From the NCBI GenBank assembly GCA_949317995.1, contig OX439043.1, forward strand, positions 7,866,501 to 7,930,500: a DNA stretch of 64,000 nt. The letters are read 5' to 3'. The notes beneath the pieces are model-generated. The model had not been told where the DNA came from and ran no database searches. It worked only from the letters and a program-made list of their open reading frames with translations. Position 1 is the first letter of the stretch, and each line of letters opens with the position of its first letter. The stretch is from Acholoe squamosa. Its lineage: Eukaryota > Annelida > Polychaeta > Phyllodocida > Polynoidae. The translations under genes were made by a program, and so were the position numbers. Below, in pieces: positions 12,612 through 25,300 of the stretch.

Positions 12612-12789
12612 TTTAATCCTAGCCATTGATGGATGAGTCAGTCTAGAGTCAATCTAGAAAACATGTCGCGTATGCCCCATCCACAAAGTCTGCCTTAGTT
12701 ACATCGGGGTTTACGACAGTTATGATTCAGGCTATCGATTCCCTTTGCAAAGAGCTTTGACTTCTGCCCATTCAATGTCTATTTCATTG

Positions 12790-12795
12790 TTTATT
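12790..12795 (-). terminator. AATAAA polyadenylation signal of the CARD-NACHT-Rho gene
   Basis: AATAAA on the minus strand lies 14 nt after the stop codon at 12809-12811. This implies a very short 3' UTR. Confidence 0.6.
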
Positions 12796-12808
12796 TAATA
12801 AAAGTTGG

Positions 12809-13306
12809 CTATAGCAAACTACAGCAATCACACTTTTTATCAACTGAAGCTGCATCGGTTTCCTTTCTTTCTGATTGTGCAATGCCATCTGGCGGTGATA
12901 CACGTTCTGACAGCACAATACGTGTGACTGCGTCAAACAGTTCCTTAACCCCTTCTCCTGTCAGTGCTGAGCACACAAAATGGCCCTTGGCATCAATACT
13001 TCTGGCCATTCTCTGACCCTCCTGGATGGTTATAGGAGCTTGTCTGTGCGCTTGCAAATACCTAAGTGTTTCGGGGTCGTTGCGAAGATCTGTTTTGCAA
13101 CCGACAACAACGATAGGAACATCTGGGCAATGGTTCTTCACCTCTGGATACCACTTGTATGATATGTTCTCAAGAGATGAGGGGCTAGGAACATCATAAC
13201 AGATTAAGAAGATGTCGGTCTGTGGGTAGCTGAGTGGACGCAGTCTGTCGTAGTCTTCCTGACCAGCAGTATCCCATAGACCAAGGTGACATTCCTGTGC
13301 ATCAAC
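12809..13306 (-). CDS. Exon 8: Rho GTPase core, C-terminus and CaaX box
   Basis: 166 codons including the stop. It encodes [20 protein letters not shown] (G3/switch II), [32 protein letters not shown] (G4; CKTD also occurs in RhoD-like members), a Rho-type insert helix region and [14 protein letters not shown] (G5). It ends [10 protein letters not shown]. The last residue Leu predicts geranylgeranylation, and the two extra Cys could be palmitoylated. The catalytic Gln of AGQE is present, so it should hydrolyse GTP. Confidence 0.9.
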   Translation of the reverse strand, partial: VDAQECHLGLWDTAGQEDYDRLRPLSYPQTDIFLICYDVPSPSSLENISYKWYPEVKNHCPDVPIVVVGCKTDLRNDPETLRYLQAHRQAPITIQEGQRMARSIDAKGHFVCSALTGEGVKELFDAVTRIVLSERVSPPDGIAQSERKETDAASVDKKCDCCSLL

Positions 13307-16300
13307 CTATTAACAAAATAAAACAATGTATTTGTACCATGGCAGTATGTATCTGGTCAATTGAGTTGGGGTCAAACCTATCTTTCTCCATGGGAATTGG
13401 CTAAATGTGAATAAAATGTGAAGTTTTTTTTATATTTTCCATTTTCATTAGGTGTGTAAGGTCAAGATCATGCTTGCAAACCATGGTTTTGGCTCATGTA
13501 TGATTGATATTTAACACGGTAGACTGCAATATAAGAGCATTTTATGGGGTATTTTGAGCATTTTTTCATATTGCTGACAATGTTATGGAGAAAAGTAAAA
13601 AGAAAATATATTGGAAATGTATAATATTTTGATTTTTCCATTAGTCCACAATATTTATCTTCATATATACTCATTGTAAGAACTATTCCCCCTATCTGCC
13701 TGGAGTTATTGCTAAAAACTGTGTGGTGTAGGTAAAGTGGAACTGTATGTGCCTCACTTTTTAATGTATTACAACAGATAAGGAACATCATGTAAATGAG
13801 ATCAATGAGGGTAAATAGAATGTCTCATGTGTCTATTGTAATATAGAAAATAGAGGAATTCCAGGTATCAATAATTTTACCCTAATATTGTGATGAGTGT
13901 GAATTAAATTAAGATTGGGGTAGTTTTAGGGGAACCATATGTGCGACATATTCCAAGCCCTCATAGATTTGATGCTGCATTGTATAAACCTATATTGTTC
14001 TCAAACTATTCTACATATATAAGGAATTGATATCAGAAAAAATGACAAAATTCTACCTGCCACTTTTTATACAAGGCACTTGAATGTACCATGGACCGCA
14101 CATACATTATGCCTTTAATATACTGAATTAGGAGAGTATGAGGCTATGAAAGATTATCAGTGTTAAAGGACAATGCCCAAGATCGTGGACAAAAGATTTG
14201 ATATGAATCCGGTCACTTGAAGGTGGAAAGATTATGCCCCTAAAAATGAACCTATTTGGACCAGAATCCCATAGGATTTAACGTTAAGTAACATAATCCA
14301 TGCTAAAATTGGCAATGTTTCATATTAATGTTTTCAATTTATAGGATAGATCCCTCAGTGCATTAATATTTTGGACAGAAAATTCCAAAAAAAATCCAGG
14401 CATTTAAATTTTCCCCCTAAGTGGACCCACTGTGACCCCAATTCACTGCAATTGACCATCTATCGTTATTACATCAAGAATAGTATAGGTTCCCTAGGAT
14501 ATGTTACTCCATAGAGTCCTATAGTGCAAGCCACCCCCCTCTACCCCCCCTTCAAAGTAGGCTCCCTTTTGTGTTCAGTATTGAGTCCTATGTAGGATAA
14601 GGGGGTTTATAGAGATGTCAGGAATCTTTATCAGAGTGATATCAAATGGAAACAAGGGGCCACCTACACCAGAAAATCCTGCTGAATCCAAAATTTGTGG
14701 TCTTGATTCTCAAAATTTGGCCAAAGGTACCTAAAAATGAGGTTTGATGATGAGAATGTTTTAAAAATGTATAAAAGTTATATTGAAAATGATTGGAACT
14801 TTTTATAGATGCAACATGCTAATCAAAGTCAGTACCTCAATCTACATATCCCAATGTTTGCCTATCCGAACCTGACAAGTACTCTGCTTGCGTATGGCTC
14901 TACCTCTCCCACATACTGCCTATTCCTTAGTCTGCCTATCACTCATACTACCTATCCCTTGAAACATCTAGAGTTTAATTAGGTTTTCCCTCACATGGCT
15001 TAAAGGATTAAAGTTTACCCCTCACCTTTGTACCTAATTTTCTCTGTACATTCTTACCATTAGTCTACCTATCCTCAATCTGCCTATCATTCACTTTACC
15101 TATCCCTCATGGTGACTATCCCCCAAATCTGCACATCCCTCATATTTGACTGGCACATCTGTGATATTACCTAGCACCAATGTATCTTTTGAATATGCTC
15201 ACCTTACAAGGTACCCTCTGTGCCTATCTCTTAAACTGTTTATTACCTATCCTCCTTGCTACCCATCCTCTTCAATACCTATCCCTCAAGCTCACTTTAT
15301 AGCTTTCCTGCCTATCACAGCTTGATCAGCTGGGATAGCTCACATCCAACCTTTGTTATGATCTCTTAGTCAACCTATCCCCTAAAGAACAAATCCAACA
15401 GTCTACCTCAAGCATACATCTACTGATCACTCATGCTATATATCCTTGAGGTTACCTATCCTTCAGGTTGCCTATCCTTCATGGTATATAGCCCTCTGCC
15501 TACTTAACCAGCTATCTATGTATCTCTCACCTTGTATGCTATTCTTTCTACCTTTATAGTAGCTCTTATAGTCTATGCCTTGTGAAATATACCTATCGCT
15601 CATTGTACCTATCCTCAAGTCTGCATATCACTCATGTTTACCTTACATATCCCTCAGGCCATTGAATTATGATGCTTTTCTAAAATGCCTCACCATGGCT
15701 ATTATTAGACTAGCTAACTTCCTATCCTACATGTATGTTGTTTATTCCCCTCTTCCTATCCTTCATGCTGCATATCGTTCATGCTATCCCACTTGACAAG
15801 TTAAAAAACTGAGGGCTATATACCATGAAGGATTGGCAGCCTGAAGGATAGGTAACCTCAATGATATATAGCATGAGCGATAGGTAGATGTATGTGTGAG
15901 GTAGACTGTTAAATTTGTTCCTTAGGGGATAGGTTGACTAAGAGATCAAAATGAAGGTTGGTTGTGAGCTATCCCAGCTGATCAAGCTGTGATAGGTAGG
16001 AAAGCTATAAAGTGAGCTTGAGGGATAGGTATTGAAGAGGATGGGTAGCAAGGAGGATAGGTAATAAACAGTTTAAGAGATAGGTACAGAGGGTACCTTG
16101 TAAGGTGAGCATATTCAAAAGATACATAGGTGCTAGGTAATATCACAGATGTGCCAGTCAAATATGAGGGATGTGCAGATTTGGGGGATAGTCACCATGA
16201 GGGATAGGTAAAGTGAATGATAGGCAGATTGAGGATAGGTAGACTAATGGTAAGAATGTACAGAGAAAATTAGGTACAAAGGTGAAGGGTAAACTTAAAT

Positions 16301-19300
16301 CCTTTAAGCCATTTGAGAGAAAACCTAATTAAACTCTAGATGTTTCAAGGGATAGGTAGTATGAGTGATAGGCAGACTAAGGAATAGGCAGTATGTGGGA
16401 GAGGTAGAGCCATACGCAAGCAGAGTACTTGTCAGGTTCGGATAGGCACACATTAGGATATGTAGATTCAGGTATTGACTTTGATTAGCATGTTGCATCT
16501 ATAAATAGTTCCAATCATTTTCAATATAACTTTTGTACATTTTTAAAATATTCTCATCATCAAACCTCCTTTTTAGGTACCTTTGGTCAAATTTTGAGAA
16601 TCAGGATCACAAATTCTGGATTCAGCAGGATTTTCTGGTATAGGTGGCCCCTTGTTTCCATTTGATATCACTCTGATAAAGATTCCTGACATCTCTATAA
16701 ACCCCCTTATCCTACATAGGACTCAATACTGAACACAAAAGGGAGCCTACTTTGAAGGGGGGGTAAAGGGGGGGGGGCCTGTTACACTGTGTCCATAGGT
16801 AAAGCTCTGAGTTTCATCTCCTATCTATTGAAGCTTCTTGATTACATGACTATAGGGTGACTCACAGTGCTTTTACTGAATATTCCTGTTCTGATATCCC
16901 TGCATAGCAACAGGCTTTGGGGTGGATATTGGCACTATTTGGGGTAGATATCGGCACTGTTTGGAGTGGATATCAGCACTATTCTTGGGACATGAACGAA
17001 TTTAAAACTGTCCCATGTAGTAAGGTGACCAACCACAGCATACAGCCGCTACTCAACAGTAGCACGAGAGAGTGTGTAGTATGGCTAGGTCTGTACAAGG
17101 CAAATGCTGCTGTCAGTCACCTAACTACATGGGGTAGTGGTTAGCGCACTGGACTCCAAGTTCATAGGTTGAATGTTCAAGTCCCGTAGTGGGTGGATTG
17201 TTTTAAATTTGTTCATGCCCAAAGAGTAGTGTTGGTATCTACTTTAAATCGTGTATGGTATATGATATTCAAACGTTTGCGTTTGAAACGTTTTTAAACG
17301 TTCTAAATGCAAATGTTTGTATCTAAAAAGTTTTTAAAAAAATTTAAACCTTCTAGATGCAAACGTTTTTGTTTAACCCATACAAAAAATGTTTGAAAAA
17401 GTTTTGTAAACATTATGTAACATATCTAAACCTTTCCGGTGTTTCCTGTATGCCCTGTTAGGTGGAGGCACTATCCCATTATGATATATAGTGATTATCT
17501 TGTTGTAGATATATGATGGTGGGGAGTGATAAGCTATTGGGAAGTCTGATAGCTGGACAACATATCTAATTAATGTTTAATTCAATATAGTGATAGCTTG
17601 TTTGTTATCTTCATTAATTGCATTATGCCTATATGTATATTGTGCTGATGGACACCTTTTGTGTAGAAGTTAGAAAAAATGTAGGTCCAATCTCTGTTAC
17701 CCTGAATATGAACTGGAATGGACAGGACTCTCTTGCTACACATGCATGGAGGACTATATACTGCACTGTGTGGGAGAATAATTGTAATGTCCCATCTTAA
17801 TAAACCAATGCCCCTCCACCATTATCATTCTATGATACAAACGTGAATACTTCTATATAAAACTAGACCTGAAAGTCATATATGGAGAAAAATATAGGGC
17901 CATTACAGGCATGATTGGTGACAGAAAAACACGTTATAAAACGTTGAATAAAAACGTTTATGTATAACGTTTTTAAATGTTATACATAACGTTTTTAACG
18001 GGTTTTTTTGTTATCTATATATAGATAACAGTCATTGAAGGTTACTGAACTCGGCATACACGCTCATGCAATAACCTTCGATACAAGGCATTCGTTGACC
18101 GTTATCCATACATTACTTATTTAGTAACATATTGTAGCTCCATGCATGGAATAAGCTAGTGCCCAGAATGTAAACTGAGTTCAAAACCCATGAATTTCAG
18201 TATAATTGAACGCCAGTAGTATATACATGCAAACTGAGCGCAATGGATTAGCTACTAACTAGGTCATGACCTACTGGTAGACCGGAAGTGACCTAGTTTT
18301 AACCAATCAGAGGGCTGGATTTGACAGGAAGTGACGTCATAAGGTCATGACCTAGTTTTTTCGACCAATCAGAGAGCTGGATTCCATTTGACCTAGTGAC
18401 CTGACCTAGTTGCATAAATTAAAAGAATTGTGCAATACCTAGAGCTGACCTACTTACAAACCGGAAGTGACCTACTAACCTACTTGCAAAAACGTATGAC
18501 CTACGTATGAGGGTGTATTGTGCAATCCTTGAAAGAAATTACACAATAACCATGACTCATTTTCTGATGCAATGTTCCTATGAATTTACGCAATACTTAT
18601 GACTCACTATTTTGATATGAGATTAAATGCAACAAAGACACAACTCGGTTTTTTTAATTCAATCTTTTTATTTTTTTCTTCCTATCAGAGTACATGCTAG
18701 GTATGAATCATTATAATCAGATATGCTTTGCAAGCAGAGTACATGGATATTATATGGAAAATGAATTCTTGTTGCAGTACCAACTGCACCCGGTCTTGGC
18801 TGGAGTAGGACTTTGACTACGGTCCTCTAAGGCCCGCATTCTCTCCATTAAATCCTTCAAGGCCTTTCTTCCTATGTCGTTCTCCTCCAGGGCTACCACT
18901 TTGTCCATTAACTCGGCCATGATGATGAGAATCTTGTCTATTACTTCCGCCGTGCTCTGAAGCCCGTCTATCACGTCCAGTTCACGTTTAACTTTTCCTT
19001 TCACCAAAAGATTGCTCACGTCTGCTTTGACTGCTACTTCTTCTGGACTCATCTCGAAATTCATTGCCTCTTCTTCTCTCTTTTTCTCAGGAAGGGCCTG
19101 ACTATTTTGTCCATTAAGTTGAAGGGGACCTGAGAAAACCTTTTCACAGTGTGGTGTGGATCCTTGGTCCGACATGTTTCTATGAGGAAGTTAATGCAGT
19201 GGGCTCCACACGTTTTAGCGTAAAAGTTTTGCACTTGTTTTCTGCTGAACGACCCGTGACCATCTGACGACTTTTGCATGAACCTCTGGTGATATATAGT

Positions 19301-22300
19301 AAACGGAGGTAAGCCATAGGGATCAAAGTAGAATACATTCCCGTTATGAGAAACGTAAAATGCCACCCAGTGCTGACCAGGTTTAGAGCTTGGATCTGTG
19401 TTACTGACGAAACATGTAGAGGGAATTGGTTTTTTAGGACATTGATTACTGGCAAAAGTTCCCAGGTAGAACCGCCTTGTGTGTGGATGGTTTCCCAGTG
19501 CACCTGTTATGTCTGAAGTTCTCATTTTTTTTCTCAGTTCATGTGGTAGTCTGTGACAGGAAGACAGTCAGCCGTTAGTTGGATGTTGTTGTCGTAGAAG
19601 GAACACAAGACGGCAGATATGGCGTGAGTAGTCGGGGCGGCAAACCTAAGGGAAATGCCCAGCTTTCCTTGCTTGATGAGATTTATACGACTGTCTTCAG
19701 GTGCTCTGTCTGGGGTGAGGTCGAAAACAAAGAAGGAATATCCATCTTTGAAATCTTCCAAAGTTATGCCACAGTCTTGCCCCAAAGCCGACAGCCCACT
19801 GTCTATGAACATTTGACTGTAGGCTCTGATGCAGTTGCCTGTTTCGAAGTCGGTCTTCAACTCAAACTTTTGATCGTCATATCTCACGCATATTTCCTTC
19901 ACGTTGAAATGCCTGCAGTTGAAAGGATTTTCTGTCTTAGTCCCAGCAGCTGCTGTTTCCTTTATCATACACAAGACTATCCTGGTGGGGATCTGAGTAG
20001 TGTCAGGTTGAGTCCAACTGTAGTCTTGTGAGCCGCCGTCCAAAGTGTGTTTAGTTACTTTACACCTGGCTATGTGATAGTTGAAAGGGCCCCAATGTGG
20101 ATTCCTGACACTGCTGACGTGAGTTTTCACCACCTCGTCGTCGACACATTTTTGGAGAAGTGTCATTTCAGCTTTGGTGATTTTGACCCAGTAGTTTTGA
20201 TCGGCTGCTTGCATCATGTAGTAATTGGGCTGATTTTTTTCAAATATGAACTTGATTTCACAGTTCGGAGGCAGCACCTTGCACTGTTTAATTAAATCCA
20301 GGTGCGGCTTCATTACTAAGGCATGCTTGTTGCGGGCACTGAACTCTGCTCTCCGTGCCGTCCATCCAGCATTTTCGCCCGCTCTGGCTTCCATGTGACC
20401 ACAGGTGTCTTTCATGTACTTTTGACACCCTTTCAACCGAGTCTCTTTGTCTTCTTTGTTGCAACAAATTGTGTCCAAAATGTAGGCCTTGAGACCATAG
20501 TCTTCATTGTTGCCGGTGACTTTCTCCCCATTTATCAGCAACTGGCAGGAAGCAAAGAGAGCGTGTGCCAAGTTGTTGACTGGAGCAGCTTCTATGCCTA
20601 CGGCAAGGTGAGTTGTTCCGTCTGCCGCCACGGCTTCCAGTTCCATGTACAGCTCAGTTTCTGAGAGGTCTGTGTACAGGTTGCTTGGTTCGAAGGTGAA
20701 GTCAAATGATTCAGTGTGTGGAGTCAGGGCATTGTTGGTAGTTTTGGTTATTTTTTGACATTTTAATATGTCCTTTTGAGTGACAGGCAAGGCGTGTAGG
20801 TCTAGTTCACCTACTGCACATACCTGACCCTTGGGATGAAGGAGACTCATGACTAGAACAAGGTCCTTCCTCTAGCTTGTCCTCTGCCTCTGCCGCGTTG
20901 CCCCTTACGTCCTCCGCGCTTGCCGGTTGCTCGTCGTTTGACTGGAGGAGGTTCAGATGTACCTTTTATGTATCCTTGAGCAGAAGAAGCAGCCCTTTTG
21001 AGTAAGTTCTTCCCTGTAGCTTTACTTCTCCTAACTACACTTTTCTTGAAGCCTTTTCCTGTTACCACGTCGGACAAGACTCCAGCTCCTGTAGTAAGCA
21101 AGGCTTTGCCTGCAGATTTGGCAGCCGAGCGTCCTATTTTACTTAAGAGGGGAACAGCTCCTCTCAGTAAACCACCTATTAACGAACCAAGTCCGTGCCC
21201 TCTTTGTCTCCCCCTGCCACCGTACGCTGGTAAAGCACCGTTCCCAAACTGTGATTTTCTGTAGTATTCAGCGTACTGACCCCTAGGGGCCAGGTATGGA
21301 GGCGTTCCATAGTAGTGAAGCATGGTAATATACTCCTATCCTTGAAGAGGTCTGAAGGCAAGTACCACCGACACTGATCCGCTTTCAAATGGTATAGGTT
21401 CCCCAGTCTTGTCTCTTAAGTATATCCCTATCTGTCTGAAGGTGGTTTTAGTGACTGGCAGATATATCAAGTTCTGGAAACTTATGGTCTGCATGTCACC
21501 GTTGTAGCGATTTATGTTGATTTGCCTCAGAAGGGGTGCTTTAGAATCACCCACAAGACTGTGCTTGACTATGTCAGAGTACACGAAAGCACATCGACTT
21601 TTGAACTGAAGGTCTACCACGTAGGGGCTTTGTGTCTTTCCACTTAGGAAAACACTTCCGTCAAAACCTAATTGTTTCCCTAAGTTTTCTGGGAGTTGCA
21701 TGACCACACCAGGAGGCAAGGAAACTACACTTTTCATTGTGTATTTGTTGTAGTGAAACACGGTGGCTTTGTTGTTTTTCCTGTAGTTTCTTAGTTTTCT
21801 CACCAACATGCTCTGTAGTTTATTTATGGTCCTGTTCAAGTATCCTATCAACTCTGAGTTGCTTTCCAGGTTCACACCTTCTAAGGCAAACATATTGTAG
21901 ATACTACCTTCCTTGAAGTAATACTTAGACAGGTATCTGCTAATTTCCTTGAAGCGTGTACATATTTTCACAGCCTGTAACTGACTGGGAGAGAGCGGAG
22001 AAACATTAGCAGAGTCTGTGAAGACGGCCTTTTCTTCAAAAAAAGAAAGAGACCTTTTTTCCCTGTCATCCATAGACATCTCTTCAGCCACAGCCGACGA
22101 TATTTCCCTTTTCTCTCTGCCTGCCGTGTCACGCTCCCCCTTAGCCTCCTCCTCTTCCTTTTCCTCCTTCTCTGGCGTGGGTTGGTTAGAAGTGAATCCT
22201 CCAGATGGCGTCTCAGTCGCAGCAGCAGGAGTTGGTGGACTTTCACTTGCAGGACCAGCAGGAGGAATGGTTTCAGTCGATCCCACAGGGTTGACATGAC

Positions 22301-25300
22301 GTAGGTTTTTTGTTATTTTTACTCCTCTCTTCAAAGCAGATTGGGCTGATAAATTTGATGTAGAGCTTGAAGCTCTACTGAAGACACTATGGGCTCCTGG
22401 TTTTTCCAGAGGAAAAAATTCTCTTCTGCGTTTGTTCAATAAAGCTACTACAGAGCGGAGGTTGTTTGTCAGGTCGTTTTCTCCCTGTACCAAGAGAATG
22501 GGTTCTTCTTTGACGTTGTACCACGTGGTAGGACAGGTTATTTCTTGAAGAGCACACTCTAACTGAGTAGGAGAGTTAATGTATTCTGCCAAAATTGTAT
22601 TGTAACTAGTTAAAGTGTTGTCAGGAAAAACGTTCATAGATGAGTTACTAGGTAAAGTTAAGGTAAACGCCATTTGTTTATGTTTTTGACAGGTTCCCAA
22701 GAGTTAAACTTGTCTCCATAACCCTTCCACTTGATCAAGGCTTCTCTTTTCTTGCCTTTTCCTCTGTATTTTACTATTTTTTCTATGTTGTAGCGTCTTC
22801 CGTGACGGACTTGCACCTTCTGGACCTCAGGTTCGTAGAAGCTTCCTTTTATCTCTTCTCCAAGGAGATCTTTCAGGTGGTACCCTTTGGGCGAAATGTT
22901 GTCGACTGTGTATATTTCCTCAGTCCAGTTAGGTTCGTACCCTCTGTTAAATGTTTTCTTTGTTTTCAACATTCGCACTTGATTTTTTCTCTTCAACTGA
23001 AGGACAGGAACTTTTTTCTTTTGAGGTTGATCGTACAACCTGTAGAACAAGACTTCAGAGTTGTCTTTATTTATGTCTGAAGGGGCAGCTCCTAAGGCTT
23101 TGTGGTAAGTCAAATTGTAGGACTTAACCAAGTCGGGCAGCAAGTCAACCCATTTGTAGTTATTGAAATGAGAAAAACATCTCCACATTTTTCCTTGTAA
23201 AGTAGAGTTGAACCTTTCGGCTAAGGCACACTTCACGTCGTCGTTCTCTCCTGTGAAAAAATTGATTTTTTGATCTTCACAGTGTTTTTTGAAAATTTTG
23301 TTGACAAACTCTTTGCCCTTGTCAGTTTGAATTTGTTGAGGTTTTCTTTCTTTGCTCATTTTTTTGAAAGCCTCTGTCACGTCATCAGCTCTCTTACTTT
23401 TCACAGGTTGTCCAAAACCATACCTTGAAAAAACATCTATTCCCGCTAGAATGTACTGGTATCCTTTGTTTTCCTTTGAAAATTCTCGCATGTCTATGAG
23501 GTCAAGTTGCCACTGTTTGTCTATCCCCCATGTTTGTGTTTTTCTTCTTGGAAATCTTCTCTTGTAAGGTTTGTGTCTGGTGTAAGCGTCTACATCTTCC
23601 AAAGCTTGTTCTATGTTTTTTTTCTTTGTTTTCTTGAAGTGATGACGTTGAAGTTTAGAAACGCTGGTGAAACTTCCAGGTTGTTTAGGATCTGTGTAAA
23701 ACCTGAGGACATCTTTTTTTAAAGCCTTGTGCGCCATATAAACTTACGTCCAGTTCCTTTTTGACTTACTTTCCTCTTCTTTATAGGGGAAGCTCTTTTC
23801 AAGGGACTGGCAGCAAAGGAAGGACTGTGCCCTGCAAAAGCCGACTTGTTTTTGACAAATTTTAAGGTGGGGTTCAGCCTTTTAACTGCTCTCATGAAAA
23901 CCTGGCTTCCTTTAGGTTGGTCCTTTTTCAAAGACTGGTCGGGCAGCAAAAGCTAACAAATCTGTTATGTCAGTTCCAGGCACACGTTCCCCGTTAACAT
24001 ATATTTCTCCGTCTCTGTTCCAATTCAAAATTTGACTTCCGTGACGAGATAATTCTCTGTATAGATTTTTAGCAGTCGTTCTGTAACTTGCAGGTATTCT
24101 TTCTTTTATGTCGGCGTCCATACCCTCTGTGTTGTCTCTTGCACGAGGTTTAAAGCCTTCCTCCCCTTTGAACTCGTCTACACTGTCTCCGTCTGAATCG
24201 TCAGGAAGTGGTGGATCGTCTCTAGTCTCTGTGAAAGTGTGGTCAGCATCGTCGTCGCCGTCGTCGGTGTCTTCTAAAGAATTGTTTACACCCCCAGCTG
24301 CTGCTGCTGCTGCTCCTGCAGGGCCTTGTCCTACTGCTCGACCAGGATAGGGACCTTCCCTACGTTGTCCTAAGGCCTTGGCTTTTTTAGTTAAAATTCC
24401 CGACTTTATCATAAGTTGATTGTACTGCCTTAACTTTTCCTTCAGTTTGAGGTTAGGAGAGTTAAGCACCTCATGTGCTTTACTTTGAAGGTGGTTCAGG
24501 ACTTGAACCAGGCTGGAATCAGGAGTTAAACCTTCTCTTAAAAGTTGAGTGCTGTAGTACTGGTCTTGAACACTAGGTCCAGGCTGGGGAGGAGAGGAAG
24601 GACTAACAAAAGAAGGTTTTTTTTCTCGGGGAACAAGATCCGCCCTTACGAGGGCCATCCTTGAATAAGACATGATTTTTTTATCGACGTGCTCCTATGA
24701 GACCTGTTATCAGGGGTAAGGCGAGGCCCAAAATGGTTCCCAAAAATCCACCCTTTTGCTCAAAGGTTTTCCTCTTCTGCTTAACGGTAGCCTTGTGCCT
24801 TGTGACTGACTTGAGTTCTTTCTTGTAGGGTGATAAACGTTTGACTGCGTCGGACTCGTTACGCAACAGGTTTTTGTTCATTACGTTGACGCAAATTTGA
24901 CTCATCAACCTAATGACCTCATCGCTGAGACCTTTGATAATGTGGGAACACTCTGCCGAGGAACACTTGGATATGTGTTTCAACAAGTGGTAATGTTTCC
25001 TAATTGTTTTAAATTTTCCTCCAGAAGGAGATCTTTTGGTCACCATTCTATCTTTTTCTTTTCGAAGCTGAAGCTTGAGGAATGAAAACCAAGGTGTTCC
25101 AAGGAGTTGTTATGCTGTTTCTTACCCTAAGCTCGTTAGGTGTGCTCTGCTTAAAGTCCAATAGGATGTATGAATGTTTCTCTTTGGTTTCTGAGTTATA
25201 TACCTCCGTCAAAAAGGATTTCTGTCCTGGAAAGGCCTGTTTGCTGATGTGCCCTATCTGACTCATGTCTCTAGGGTTTTTAAAAACAACTAGGTAGTGT

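Noticed and set aside
17127-17196. Functional tRNA gene
   Set aside because: A and B boxes are present but the cloverleaf stems do not pair and the 3' side runs into SINE-like sequence.
19579-20031. Plus-strand frames opposite the capsid gene
   Set aside because: Antisense shadows of the capsid reading frame without recognisable domains.
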